From NCBI GenBank assembly GCA_045545595.1, contig JAZQBG010000003.1:124001-188000 (forward strand): 64,000 nt of DNA. Reading direction: 5' to 3'. Below the pieces are notes generated by a model. It saw only the letters and a program-made list of their open reading frames with translations, was not told the origin of the DNA and searched no databases. The first letter of the stretch is position 1. Each line of letters begins with the position of its first letter. Of the stretch, positions 52,545 to 62,100 are shown in pieces. The DNA comes from SIG205 sp045545595 (GTDB lineage: Bacteria; Bacillota_I; Bacilli_A; RF39; UBA660). Made by a program: the position numbers and the translations under genes.

Positions 52545-53742
52545 TTAGTTGTTCCTCTTCTAATTCTATTGAAGGAGCAATATCTAAAGTATTCTCCTTT
52601 TCTTCAGCAAATTCATTAGCCTCTCTTAACAAATCTGCTGTTGAAGACTTTTTTTTAACTTCTTCCGCCATTTCTTTAGTATCTTTTTCTCTTACATAAG
52701 CATTTATAGTTCCATCAGAATTATGGATAGCAACAAAATCTTTACCCTTATATGTGTTTTTAAATGCACCAAAGTCATTATCATTATTTAACTTAACACT
52801 AATTATATTATTGCTATTACTTTCTGCTTCTATTTCTTTAGCTCCACTTGCACCATATTCTTTTATAGGTTTATCAAGAGGAGCAAATTTTTTATATTCT
52901 TCTAAATCATCCGAATTAATTGCAACAATTACCTCACCATTAGGCATTACTTTAGCACCATGTGATTTTAATTCAAATAATTGTTCTCTTATTTCACAAT
53001 ACTCTGATTTAGATATTTTTTGATGACAGAAGTTTTTAGTATAATCTCTAACAAAACAAGAACCATAGTCTGTTCCTATTTCTAATTGTTCTGGAGATAT
53101 ATTTATATCTCTTGAAACAATCTTACTATCTTTATCTATTAAGCCATTATCATTTATTTCATCAAGATCTTCAGATATAGTTCTTTGTGTTCTCTTCTTT
53201 TCTAATATTTCTAATTGTTCATTAAAAAAAGCAAGATGACTTTTATTACACAAAATAATATATCTTTCATCAGGATACTTTAAATTGTCTTCTTTAGAAC
53301 GTTCTCTAAATTTATCAGCTCTCTTTTGACTAAACTTTCCCAAAATAGGAACATTTTTTAAAACCTTTCTTCTTTCATTCCATCTTTCAAATTTTATTTC
53401 ATTCTTTGCTAGTTTTTCCTGTTTATACAAAGATTGATTTTTTCCTTCATCTCCATCTGGTTGCATCTTTTTTACACCAACTAATATTCCATTTTCTCTT
53501 GCGTTTGTAATTAACTCTTTTGCTTCTGCCCTAGTTAATGGTGATGATACAGCAAGTTCTTTTGTAGCACCATCTTTCTTTAATGCTTTTAAAGATGAAG
53601 AAAAGTGTTTTTGATAATACTTTCTAGCTTTAGATGTTGCTTTTGCCATTAGTCTTGCTAATATTCCTGTGCTTTTAGTTGATGCTCGTACTGCTCTTTC
53701 TGATGCGTGTTCTAAATCACTTTTTGCATTTCCATCAGTCAT
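52534..53742 (-). CDS. PcfB-like protein (DUF3801)
   Basis: A 402-aa protein. The N terminus DLEHASERAVRASTKSTGIL and the SPLTRAEAKELITNARENGI-type block are those of PcfB family proteins of conjugative elements. It continues with DERYIILCNKSHLAFFNEQL and a C-terminal half with repeated short beta-like blocks (FVAIHNSDGTINAYVREKD). Always near the coupling protein gene; a substrate adaptor role has been suggested for the family. It ends LEEEQLIDR, acidic but not clearly the shared tail. Confidence 0.8.
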   Translation of the reverse strand: MTDGNAKSDLEHASERAVRASTKSTGILARLMAKATSKARKYYQKHFSSSLKALKKDGATKELAVSSPLTRAEAKELITNARENGILVGVKKMQPDGDEGKNQSLYKQEKLAKNEIKFERWNERRKVLKNVPILGKFSQKRADKFRERSKEDNLKYPDERYIILCNKSHLAFFNEQLEILEKKRTQRTISEDLDEINDNGLIDKDSKIVSRDINISPEQLEIGTDYGSCFVRDYTKNFCHQKISKSEYCEIREQLFELKSHGAKVMPNGEVIVAINSDDLEEYKKFAPLDKPIKEYGASGAKEIEAESNSNNIISVKLNNDNDFGAFKNTYKGKDFVAIHNSDGTINAYVREKDTKEMAEEVKKKSSTADLLREANEFAEEKENTLDIAPSIELEEEQLIDR

Positions 53743-53746
53743 TAAA

Positions 53747-56700
53747 TTATGCTACCTCCTTCTCTAAATACTTATCTTTTACTTCTGTTAATTCTTTTCC
53801 TTGAAAAAAAGTAGTTAAAAAAGCAACAACTTCATCAGAAGTTTTAAACATTCCATTTTGAACAAGTTCATTTCTATATGGAGCAACATTTCTTCCTTCT
53901 GGTTTATACAAATATACATCATTTAATTTAACATGAACTACTGTTTCAAAACATTCATAATCAGGTTCTATCGTTGCTGTTTTAAATTCTAATCTATCTA
54001 ATCCTGATTTGTAAGTTACATCTCTAAAGGATTTGATTAACTTATTAAAATCAACTTTATCATTTTTAGTAAACGAAATAATTTTACTTTCTTTTTTTGA
54101 TAAACCCTTTCTTATATCATTAATACCATAATTACCAATATAATTTCCCTCTTTTGTATAAAAACTTAATTGTTCATTTTTAGATAATTCTAAAATAATA
54201 TTTTCTTTATCATCTTTACACTTTATTAAATTAATTGAAATATAACCCATAATATTATCTATATTTATTGGTATTTTAATAAAGTTACTACAATATTCAC
54301 AATTAGTTTTAGGTACTTTTATAGTTTCTTTATCACCCTTTTTATATGAAGCAGGATAAAATACACTTAAATATTCTGTTATTTCATTAAATGCTAATCT
54401 TTTTTCATAAGTCTTTTCTTCCCCATCAAACTTATATTTTGATATTCCTGTTCCTGTTAAAAAGTTTTTTTTAGGATGAACAATTAGATAACTATTATCT
54501 TGATTCCATTTACATATTTTTTTCATAATAAAAAGTAAAATATTCTTATCATTTGTTTTTACATAATAACCGTTATCTGTTTCTTTAAAAATTCTACTTT
54601 TAAAAACTTTACATACAGGTTCTTTTTGTGGAATAAAAGGTTGAACTTCTTTTATTGTTTCATCGGCTGGTATTTCTTCTTTCTTTTCTTCCTTTGAATT
54701 TTCACTTTCAAAAACATTGTTTTTTTTACTTGTTTTATCCTCCCAATAATGTTTTAATTCTTCAGCACTTTTCTCATATTTAAAATTACCATGCTTATTA
54801 TATACTTTATATTTATTACCACTTTTTAATTTAGTAAAGATTATTTCACCAGACCAATTACATTCATTTTTAGGTATATAAAAATAATCTTTTGCACTTG
54901 TATTAGGTATTCTCACAAAATAATGAGTATTAGTTTCAAAAGATGGATTTAAAAGTGTTTGATTTATAGAAAATACATAATCTTTATTTACATCTTGTTC
55001 TTTATGAATTTCTTTTTTTAAACTCTTCTGCTCTAATCCATTTTCTTTTATTAATTGTTCTTTTTCTAATTTCATTTTACCATCTAAATTATTAAAGAAA
55101 AGTATTGTTTTGTAATTGCCAGTTTTACCTTTAAATTCATTACTAATAAACTCTTTATTAATATTTAAAAATAAACATCCATATTTAAAAAAATCCATAT
55201 TATCTGGATTTAAGAATAATCTATCTTGAATGTTTTCTTTAAATAACTTCATAATATCATTATCATAAACAAGGATACCATCTAAATCTTTTGTATCATT
55301 AATAATATACAATTCCTCAACTTCTTCTAAAGCAAGTTTATCTTTATCACTAAGTCCTTTTTCATATTGTTTTATAACTTGTTGTTTTTGTTCAAAAGTA
55401 AGATTTACTCTTGCACTACCATTTATATTTTTTATATAAGTTTTATCAAATAAATCTTCATATTTAAAACGATGTAAGGTTTCATAATTTGAATATTCAT
55501 TGTCATTATTTAATACATCGTATATTAATAAAGCAGTATTTAATTTCATAGCATTTTTAGATAAATATTTAGTAGATTCTAAATGAAATAATCTTAATGC
55601 TTCATTATTAATTTGTTCTTTTTTTAATTCGTAATATCCTGATAATACTTTATCATTTCTTTTATCTAAAAATTCTGCTAATTCATTTTTAATACGATCA
55701 TCCATAACAATTGATTGAAAATTACTAATTGGATTAACCTTTGTAGAAATATTTTTAGGATAGATTATTTCATCTAATTCTTCTTTAGTAAAATCAGTCT
55801 TTTTTAATAAATATTCTTTATATAAAGATTCATCCAATGTTGATGTTATAAACTCATCTTTCTTTGACTTCTCAAAAATATCATGAATATTTAAAACAGA
55901 TAATTCTTTATCCGTAAAGTAATAATAATCCATCATAAATTCAAAAGCAGACATTCTAGCTTTTACAATTTCTTGTTTAGGAATATTATCATTACCTATA
56001 TCACCAAAATCTTTATAGTTACCTAATTTTGAAATATCAAGAACATCAACTTTAAATCCTTGCTTCAATAGATTTGGAATTTGTTCAATCATCTTTTTTC
56101 TACCTATATTTTCTTTATCATTTTTAAAGTCATTATCTAACGCTAATACTAATGCTGAATTATTTTTCTTTAATAAATTTATATGCTCTTCAGTTATTGC
56201 TGTACCCATTAAAGCAATTACATTATTAAATCCTAATTGTTTTGCTGAAATAACATCCATATAACCTTCAACTATATATAATTCATCATTGTAAGAATAT
56301 TTTTTTGCATCATGATAATTATATAATAATTCTTTTTTATGAAATATAGGTGTTTCTTTTGTATGAAGATATTTTGGTTCTTCATCTTTTATTGTTCTTC
56401 CTGCAAAAGTAATAACATTACCTTTTTCATCACAAATCGGAAACATTATCCTATCAACAAAAGTTTCATAATATCCTTTATCACCTAATTGAATTAATCC
56501 CAAATCAGTTAATTGATGTGGTTTTATTTTTGCATTTGGATCATTATTTTCTGATATTCTTATTATTTGACCTTTGGGAGCAAATCCTATATTCATTTCT
56601 TTTATTATTTCATCCGTTAATCCTCTATCTTTTAAATACTTTAAAGGTGCATCTCTAACAGCAGTTAAATTATAATTAAATAGTTTTGCCATATAATTAT

Positions 56701-57097
56701 TTACTTCTATTAAAGATTGTTCATCTTTATTATATTTTCTTGTTGTTGTAGTATATTGATAATTTATTTGATTCTTTTTTAATTTTGATAAATCAATTTT
56801 TAAATTACATATTTCAGCAATTTTAATTAAAGCATCATTTGATGAAATATGATTATGATTAATTTCAGTTTCATACTTTTTTACAAAAGTTAAGACATTA
56901 CCTCCAGCACCACAAGGAAAACAATGAAATAAATTCTTTTTATCATCCACTTTCATACTGGGAGAATGATCTGCATGAAAAGGACAAATCGCATTTCCTT
57001 TACTTACATTTATTCCATAGTAATTCATTACATCTACAATATTGACATTATTTAGAACCTCTTTATATATATCTGATATAATTATCCCTCCAATCAT
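53747..57097 (-). CDS. DnaG-type primase with a long extra C-terminal region
   Basis: A 1116-aa protein. The N-terminal zinc-binding domain (C38, H41, C59, C62 in CPFHADHSPSM...FHCFPCGAGG) and the toprim core (ELYIVEGYMDVISAKQLGFN, then ALDNDFKND, ~266-330) are those of bacterial primase. Beyond ~450 come 650 residues with no recognised domain; two related-looking blocks (FVRIPNTSAKDYFYIPKNEC and ETIKVPKTNCEYCSNFIKIP) recall ICE accessory proteins. The ATG at 57097 has no ribosome binding site; a perfect GGAGGG in codons 3-4 suggests starting at ATT or ATA in codons 6-7. It may prime the complementary strand in the recipient. Confidence 0.88.
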   Translation of the reverse strand: MIGGIIISDIYKEVLNNVNIVDVMNYYGINVSKGNAICPFHADHSPSMKVDDKKNLFHCFPCGAGGNVLTFVKKYETEINHNHISSNDALIKIAEICNLKIDLSKLKKNQINYQYTTTTRKYNKDEQSLIEVNNYMAKLFNYNLTAVRDAPLKYLKDRGLTDEIIKEMNIGFAPKGQIIRISENNDPNAKIKPHQLTDLGLIQLGDKGYYETFVDRIMFPICDEKGNVITFAGRTIKDEEPKYLHTKETPIFHKKELLYNYHDAKKYSYNDELYIVEGYMDVISAKQLGFNNVIALMGTAITEEHINLLKKNNSALVLALDNDFKNDKENIGRKKMIEQIPNLLKQGFKVDVLDISKLGNYKDFGDIGNDNIPKQEIVKARMSAFEFMMDYYYFTDKELSVLNIHDIFEKSKKDEFITSTLDESLYKEYLLKKTDFTKEELDEIIYPKNISTKVNPISNFQSIVMDDRIKNELAEFLDKRNDKVLSGYYELKKEQINNEALRLFHLESTKYLSKNAMKLNTALLIYDVLNNDNEYSNYETLHRFKYEDLFDKTYIKNINGSARVNLTFEQKQQVIKQYEKGLSDKDKLALEEVEELYIINDTKDLDGILVYDNDIMKLFKENIQDRLFLNPDNMDFFKYGCLFLNINKEFISNEFKGKTGNYKTILFFNNLDGKMKLEKEQLIKENGLEQKSLKKEIHKEQDVNKDYVFSINQTLLNPSFETNTHYFVRIPNTSAKDYFYIPKNECNWSGEIIFTKLKSGNKYKVYNKHGNFKYEKSAEELKHYWEDKTSKKNNVFESENSKEEKKEEIPADETIKEVQPFIPQKEPVCKVFKSRIFKETDNGYYVKTNDKNILLFIMKKICKWNQDNSYLIVHPKKNFLTGTGISKYKFDGEEKTYEKRLAFNEITEYLSVFYPASYKKGDKETIKVPKTNCEYCSNFIKIPINIDNIMGYISINLIKCKDDKENIILELSKNEQLSFYTKEGNYIGNYGINDIRKGLSKKESKIISFTKNDKVDFNKLIKSFRDVTYKSGLDRLEFKTATIEPDYECFETVVHVKLNDVYLYKPEGRNVAPYRNELVQNGMFKTSDEVVAFLTTFFQGKELTEVKDKYLEKEVA

Positions 57098-57125
57098 CTG
57101 TCAAGTTCTAAATCTAAATTTTATA

Positions 57126-57494
57126 TTATTCGTTTATTTTATCAATTTCTTTAGCTGTTTCTTTTGGAAGATAAAGTGCTAACTTATACAATTTCCAACT
57201 AATTATTTCTGATTTTTCTAGTATAGATTTGTAAGTAGGATATTTTTTATTTCCTTTCTCTTTTATTAATTTTTCAATATATAGTTCTATATCATAATCT
57301 TTACAATATTTTATTAATGCAATCAATGTATTTAAAACTACATCTGCCAATTCTAATTCAAAGCAAAATTTACTTTTATATCCTATATCTATACTCAATA
57401 ACCATAATTTATCTTCTAATTCTTCAACTTGCCATCCACAATTCAAAATAATTGTCTTTAAATTTTCATTTGTTAAATTTTGATGCGTTTTCAC
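57126..57494 (-). CDS. MazG-like protein
   Basis: A 122-aa helical protein. CFELELADVVLNTLIALIKY followed by KCDYDIELYIEKLIKEKGN-like sequence (EKLIKEKGNKKYPTYKS) has the E-x2-D and K-x-N/K pattern of MazG-type nucleotide pyrophosphohydrolases, so a role in nucleotide pools or alarmone removal is possible. The start is a GTG at 57494 after GGGAGG. It overlaps the end of the 46-aa gene. Confidence 0.6.
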   Translation of the reverse strand: MKTHQNLTNENLKTIILNCGWQVEELEDKLWLLSIDIGYKSKFCFELELADVVLNTLIALIKYCKDYDIELYIEKLIKEKGNKKYPTYKSILEKSEIISWKLYKLALYLPKETAKEIDKINE

Positions 57495-57606
57495 GATATT
57501 CTTCCTCCCTTGAACATCTTCCTGAAACCACACAACATGAGTAAAAAAACACCAACAACAAAATAAGGAAGATAATCCCTATAATTAATAAAATTGTCTT
57601 AAACAT
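57466..57606 (-). CDS. Small single-pass membrane protein, 46 aa
   Basis: Starts at ATG 57606 after a perfect AGGAGG and stops at 57466. It has one membrane helix (FKTILLIIGIIFLILLLVFF), then YSCCVVSGRCSREEEYRENA with a Cys pair and a charged end. Small proteins with a CCxVSGRxSREEE signature occur in related conjugative elements. It overlaps the MazG-like start by 29 bases. Confidence 0.7.
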   Translation of the reverse strand: MFKTILLIIGIIFLILLLVFFYSCCVVSGRCSREEEYRENASKFNK

Positions 57607-57618
57607 ATTTTCCTCCTC

Positions 57619-57901
57619 TTAAAACCTATCATCTACTATATCTTTTTCATGATTAGTAGTTGTTTTTTCTTTTTCTAATTCTCTAAACCACAACTTCATT
57701 TTTTCACCAGTATCTTTGTTATATGCTAACCAATAAATATCTGCTTCAACATTAGGAATTACTTTACCCTGAATTATTAAATTAAAATTACGATTTTTCA
57801 TATAATTTATTACTTCTTGTTGAAAAGTTTTTCCTTTTATTTGTATCTATTACAGCAAAAGTTTCATTTGTTTCATAGTTATATATTTCAATCTTTTTCA
57901 T
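57619..57901 (-). pseudogene. Frameshifted small ICE gene with acidic tail
   Basis: From ATG 57901 the frame reads MKKIEIYNYETNETFAVIDT and then goes out of phase, stopping at 57788. The next frame holds KTFQQEVINYMKNRNFNLII and continues to the stop at 57619 with the tail HEKDIVDDRF. Removing one base from the AAAA run (57835-57838) rejoins them into one protein of about 93 aa. The 60-aa piece starting at ATG 57801 could still be translated but has no good ribosome binding site. The cause may be mutation, sequencing error or programmed slippage. Confidence 0.65.
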
Positions 57902-57905
57902 TTTA

Positions 57906-58292
57906 TTATCTATCCAATTCTAAATCTAAATCCTGTTCTTTTTCTAAACAAGGTTTTAAGATTTCTTCTAATTTTTTACACAGTTCAGATTGATTTTTAA
58001 ATCTAAATCGTTCATAACTTTTGCTATATTCATTACTTTTACAATCTAAATCTAATTGAGCTGTCGCTATTTCTAAATCCTTAAATGACTCTGTTATCCA
58101 CATTCTTTTGTTAAGTATTTTACTTTCAATGATTATCCATAGAGGTTGATTTTTCTCTACATAGTCCAGATTAGTTCGCATCCAATTAGAACGGTCATTA
58201 ATACGATCTAAATCAGCATTAAATAATAATTTGTATATTTCTCTATATTTCTTATGATAAATAGGATTTAATAGACTTTCTGTTCTTCTCAT
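57906..58292 (-). CDS. Unknown ICE protein, 128 aa, with acidic tail
   Basis: No family recognised. Basic N terminus (RRTESLLNPIYHKKYREIYK) and helical body with WMRTNLDYVEKNQPLWIIIE. It ends EKEQDLDLELDR, one of the clearest acidic tails. It starts 2 bases after its upstream neighbour's stop codon. Confidence 0.7.
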   Translation of the reverse strand: MRRTESLLNPIYHKKYREIYKLLFNADLDRINDRSNWMRTNLDYVEKNQPLWIIIESKILNKRMWITESFKDLEIATAQLDLDCKSNEYSKSYERFRFKNQSELCKKLEEILKPCLEKEQDLDLELDR

Positions 58293-58294
58293 AA

Positions 58295-59062
58295 CTATCT
58301 ATCTCCAAGTTCAATTTCATCATTACTCTTTTCTTCTCTATTAAATTGTAAGAAATAATCTTTTTCATAATAGCAACCTGATTTATTGCTACATATAACT
58401 TCAATATTTGAAAGTTTATCTTTCGTTGCTAAATCTAAATCAGAAAAGTTTGCTTTTTTTATTGTTCTATCTTTTAAAATTAATGTATCCCATTTGAAAA
58501 CATCTTTTAATTTTTGAAAATTATATAAATCTTCTTTTTTGATAGAAGTACCTATATCAAAATCTTTATAACTGCGAAATATTTTTACTTCAATATTATC
58601 AGAACCATGTTCTTTTCTAAATTCATCTATTTCTTTTTTTATTGATAATTTTATAAGTTCATCATCAACATTACGATTAGTTGGTGGTAATTTTATTGTT
58701 TTTCTAAAATATGGATTTAAGATAACAGCCATAGTATTATCATTATAATAAAAATTTTTTCTATATTCTTTTTCTATTTCTTGTAGTTCTAACAAATCAC
58801 TCATTAACAAATCTATATCGTAATCAATACTTATATGATTAGAAGTTAAAACTTTATCTTTGTATAGTTGTTTTACTGCTTTATAAAGTTTTATATCTGA
58901 ATACTTTTCTTCTAATTCATATCTATCTTCCCCACCATTTCCATCTTGCGACCAAAAGCCTATTTTTTCATCACCTAAATATAAATCACCTTGAGTCGCA
59001 TAACCTTCACGCCCTAACCATGTTGTAGTATTTTTTATATTTAATCCGTTTATACTAGCCAA
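58295..59062 (-). CDS. Unknown ICE protein, 255 aa, with acidic tail
   Basis: Begins at a TTG (59062) seven bases after AAAGGAGAG; the ATG at 59086 overlaps the terminator region and has no ribosome binding site. N-terminal motif TWLGREGYATQGDLYLGDEK, then GFWSQDGNGGED, recalls ICE proteins that start with a small beta domain. The rest is unrecognised. It ends EEKSNDEIELGDR. It is the first gene of the long operon after the surface-protein terminator. Confidence 0.7.
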   Translation of the reverse strand: MASINGLNIKNTTTWLGREGYATQGDLYLGDEKIGFWSQDGNGGEDRYELEEKYSDIKLYKAVKQLYKDKVLTSNHISIDYDIDLLMSDLLELQEIEKEYRKNFYYNDNTMAVILNPYFRKTIKLPPTNRNVDDELIKLSIKKEIDEFRKEHGSDNIEVKIFRSYKDFDIGTSIKKEDLYNFQKLKDVFKWDTLILKDRTIKKANFSDLDLATKDKLSNIEVICSNKSGCYYEKDYFLQFNREEKSNDEIELGDR

Positions 59063-59087
59063 ATAATCACTCTCCTTTAATAACAAT

Positions 59088-59111
59088 AAAAGAGGAACAA
59101 AAATGTTCCCC
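59088..59111 (-). terminator. Terminator between surface-protein genes and the transfer operon
   Basis: GGGGAACA-TTTT-TGTTCCTC hairpin (59092-59111) followed by TTTTATTG on the minus strand. It overlaps the stop codon of the InlB-repeat gene. Transfer genes downstream must have their own promoter or rely on read-through. Confidence 0.7.
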
Positions 59112-62100
59112 TAATATTGACTTGTGAATTTTTTAGTTCCTAAACTACGAGTCCAAGTATCACCTATTCCATTTGTACATGATACAGATACCCAATATAA
59201 ATATGGGAAATTATAATTAGTATAATTAGTATGATTTGCAATATATTCTCTTTGAATATCTGCTTGAGCTCTAGTTAATGTATAATCAGTTACTACCCAA
59301 TAAAATCCAGGGGCAGATGGTGCTTCTTCTATTCTTCCAGTCCATCCTGCTGATTTGAATACATTCAACAATCCTTCCGCATTTCCATAAGGACCATGCC
59401 CTGTCATAAGCATACAATAAGATTCAGTAATATTAGCATACAAATTAACTGTGTTTGTAGGCATTTTATCTACCCATCCATCCCAAGAATTAAATTTATG
59501 ATAAATGTCTAAAGCATTTTGAGCGTTCAAATTTTCTGGTGTTGTGTTATAAGCAACTTGTCTAGTAGCCCACAATGAACCTTCTACATAATAATTAACT
59601 GTGTAATAATTTACATTCCAATTCGCTTTATAATTTCTATTTCCGATTGAACCTTTATTAATAGACACATTTTTAGATACAGAACTTACATCAGTTCCAG
59701 TCCATCCTACGAAAGTATATCCTGTCTTAGTCGGTGTCGGTAATGTAAATGTATTTGTTTCAACATTATATTTTTGTACTAAAGATGAAACACTTCCACC
59801 ATCCAAATCATAAGTAATTGTATAATCAATAACTTTCCAATTTGCTGTATAATTACGATCTCCAACATTACCTTTACTAACTGATACAGATTTTGTTAAA
59901 TCGTTTAATCCAGTTCCAGTCCAACCTGAAAATGTATATCCTGTTCTTGTTGGTGTTGGTAATGTAAATGTATTTGTTTCAATATTGTAAGATGTAATTA
60001 ATGAACTAGCAGTTCCTCCATTTAAATTATAAGTAATTTTATATTCTTGTACTTTCCAATTTGCTGTATAGTTTCTCTCACCAATACTTCCTTTTTCTAT
60101 TGTTATATTAGTTTGAGGCACACTTCCATTAGAACCAGTCCATCCAGTAAAAATATAACCTGTTTTAATTGGTGTTTCTAAAGTAAATGTTTCTGTTTCA
60201 ACATTATATTTAGACGGTAAATTTGCTGTCCCACCATTTAAGTTATATTCCAATTTATAATCAATTACTTTCCATTTAGCAACTAACTCATGATTAGAAT
60301 TAATTTTTAACGAAGTGTCTTCATTAATTAAAATATCATTATAATACCATCCTTCAAATGTGTATCCTATTCTTGTTGGTGTTGGTAAAATTCCATATTC
60401 GCTATCAAAAGGTACATATACATTACTTATTAATACATTTCCGCTATTTGGATTTAATGTAATATTATAACTGTTAGCTTGCCAATTAGCCTTATAAGCT
60501 CGATTTCCTGTGCTACCTTTTTGGATTGTAATATCTAAAGTCTTTCTTATACCATTACTTCCTGTCCATCCGATGAAAGTATAACCTTCTCTTGTAGGAT
60601 GTTCCAATACAAAAGTTTCTGTATCTACATAATATTCAATTTCTTTAGTATCATTTTCCTTACCTCTATTAAAATCAAATGTAATAGTATATTTATCTTT
60701 TGTAAAATTAGCAACATAATCAACATTATCTTTTATAGTTGTTATTTCAGGTGTCCATCCTGTAAAAGTATGCCCTTCCCATAATGAAGTTTTTGGTATT
60801 GTAGGTTTCTTTCCATATTCTACTATTTGTTCTGATAATAGAATATCAAACATATCATAAAATTTAACAGTAAATTTCTTTGTTTCCCATTTTGCATATA
60901 AAATAACTTCATCATTTAATATATCGGTTAGATTCTTTATTTGTTCTCCGTCTTTAAATAGAACTTCACCATCTTTTGTTAAAGACCAACCAATAAAGTT
61001 TTTACCTTCATAAGTAAACATATTTTTAGTTAAAGTTCCTTCTTTATCATAAATATATTTACTATCTTCCATAGTTCCAATTCCACCGTTTGAATCGTAT
61101 TTAACATTGTATGAATTTGGACTATAATTAGCTACTAAATTAATATCTCCAATCGAACCTTTTTCAATAGTATATTCTTTTATTAGATCGCCTGAATTAT
61201 TTATTTTCCATCCAATAAAAGTATATCCTTCTTTTTTAGGTGTTCCAATTGTAAATGTTTTAGATTCAACATTATAACTCTCAATTAAATCTTTTAATTT
61301 TCCACCATTTAATTCATAAGTTATTTTATAATCATTAATCTTCCAATTTGCATAAATATTAACATCTGATGCTTTATCTAATATGTTATCTGCTGTTACT
61401 ACATTTCCATCTTTATCCTTCCATTCAACAAAGGTATATCCCTTTTTTTCGGGAACAATTAATTCTCCATAATTAGATAAAAATTCAACTTCTTTTGAAT
61501 TATAATTATTTTCTGAATCAGTATTATATTTAATAAAATAATTATTAGGTTCATAATGTGCTGTCAATTTTATATCTCCAGTTGTTCCTTGTTCTATTTT
61601 ATATTTTTTTACTAATTCTTCATCATTTGAATTTGACCATCCTGTAAATGTATATCCTTCTTTAGTAGGTTCATTTATTTCAAAAGATTCACTTTCAACA
61701 TTATATGTTTTAAAGTCATTTTCTAACAACCCACCATTTAATTCAAATGATATATTATAATTACTTATTTTGTAAGTTGCTTTATAAGTTGTATCTTCAC
61801 AAACTTTTTTTAATTCATTATCCCATTTATCAAAAACATAACCTATCCTTATAGGTTCAGGAATATTTTCTATAACACTATCATAAGTTAATGTTTGCTC
61901 TAATAAAACAGTTTCATCATAATCAATAAATGAAATCTTATATTCATTTACTTTCCATTTTGCATATAAAGTAATCTCATTATTTGAAAGATTTGTTTCA
62001 TCAAAAACACTTTTACTATCATAAAGTAAATCACCATCTTTTGTTAAAGACCATCCTTCAAAGGTATGACCATCTTTAGAAAATGTTTTTTCTGTTATTA

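Noticed and set aside
59111..61900. Regularly spaced DNA repeats that could suggest a repeat array or CRISPR
   Set aside because: The repeats are codon-level copies of InlB-type protein repeats in one open frame, of unequal length and with variable sequence; there are no cas genes or uniform spacers.
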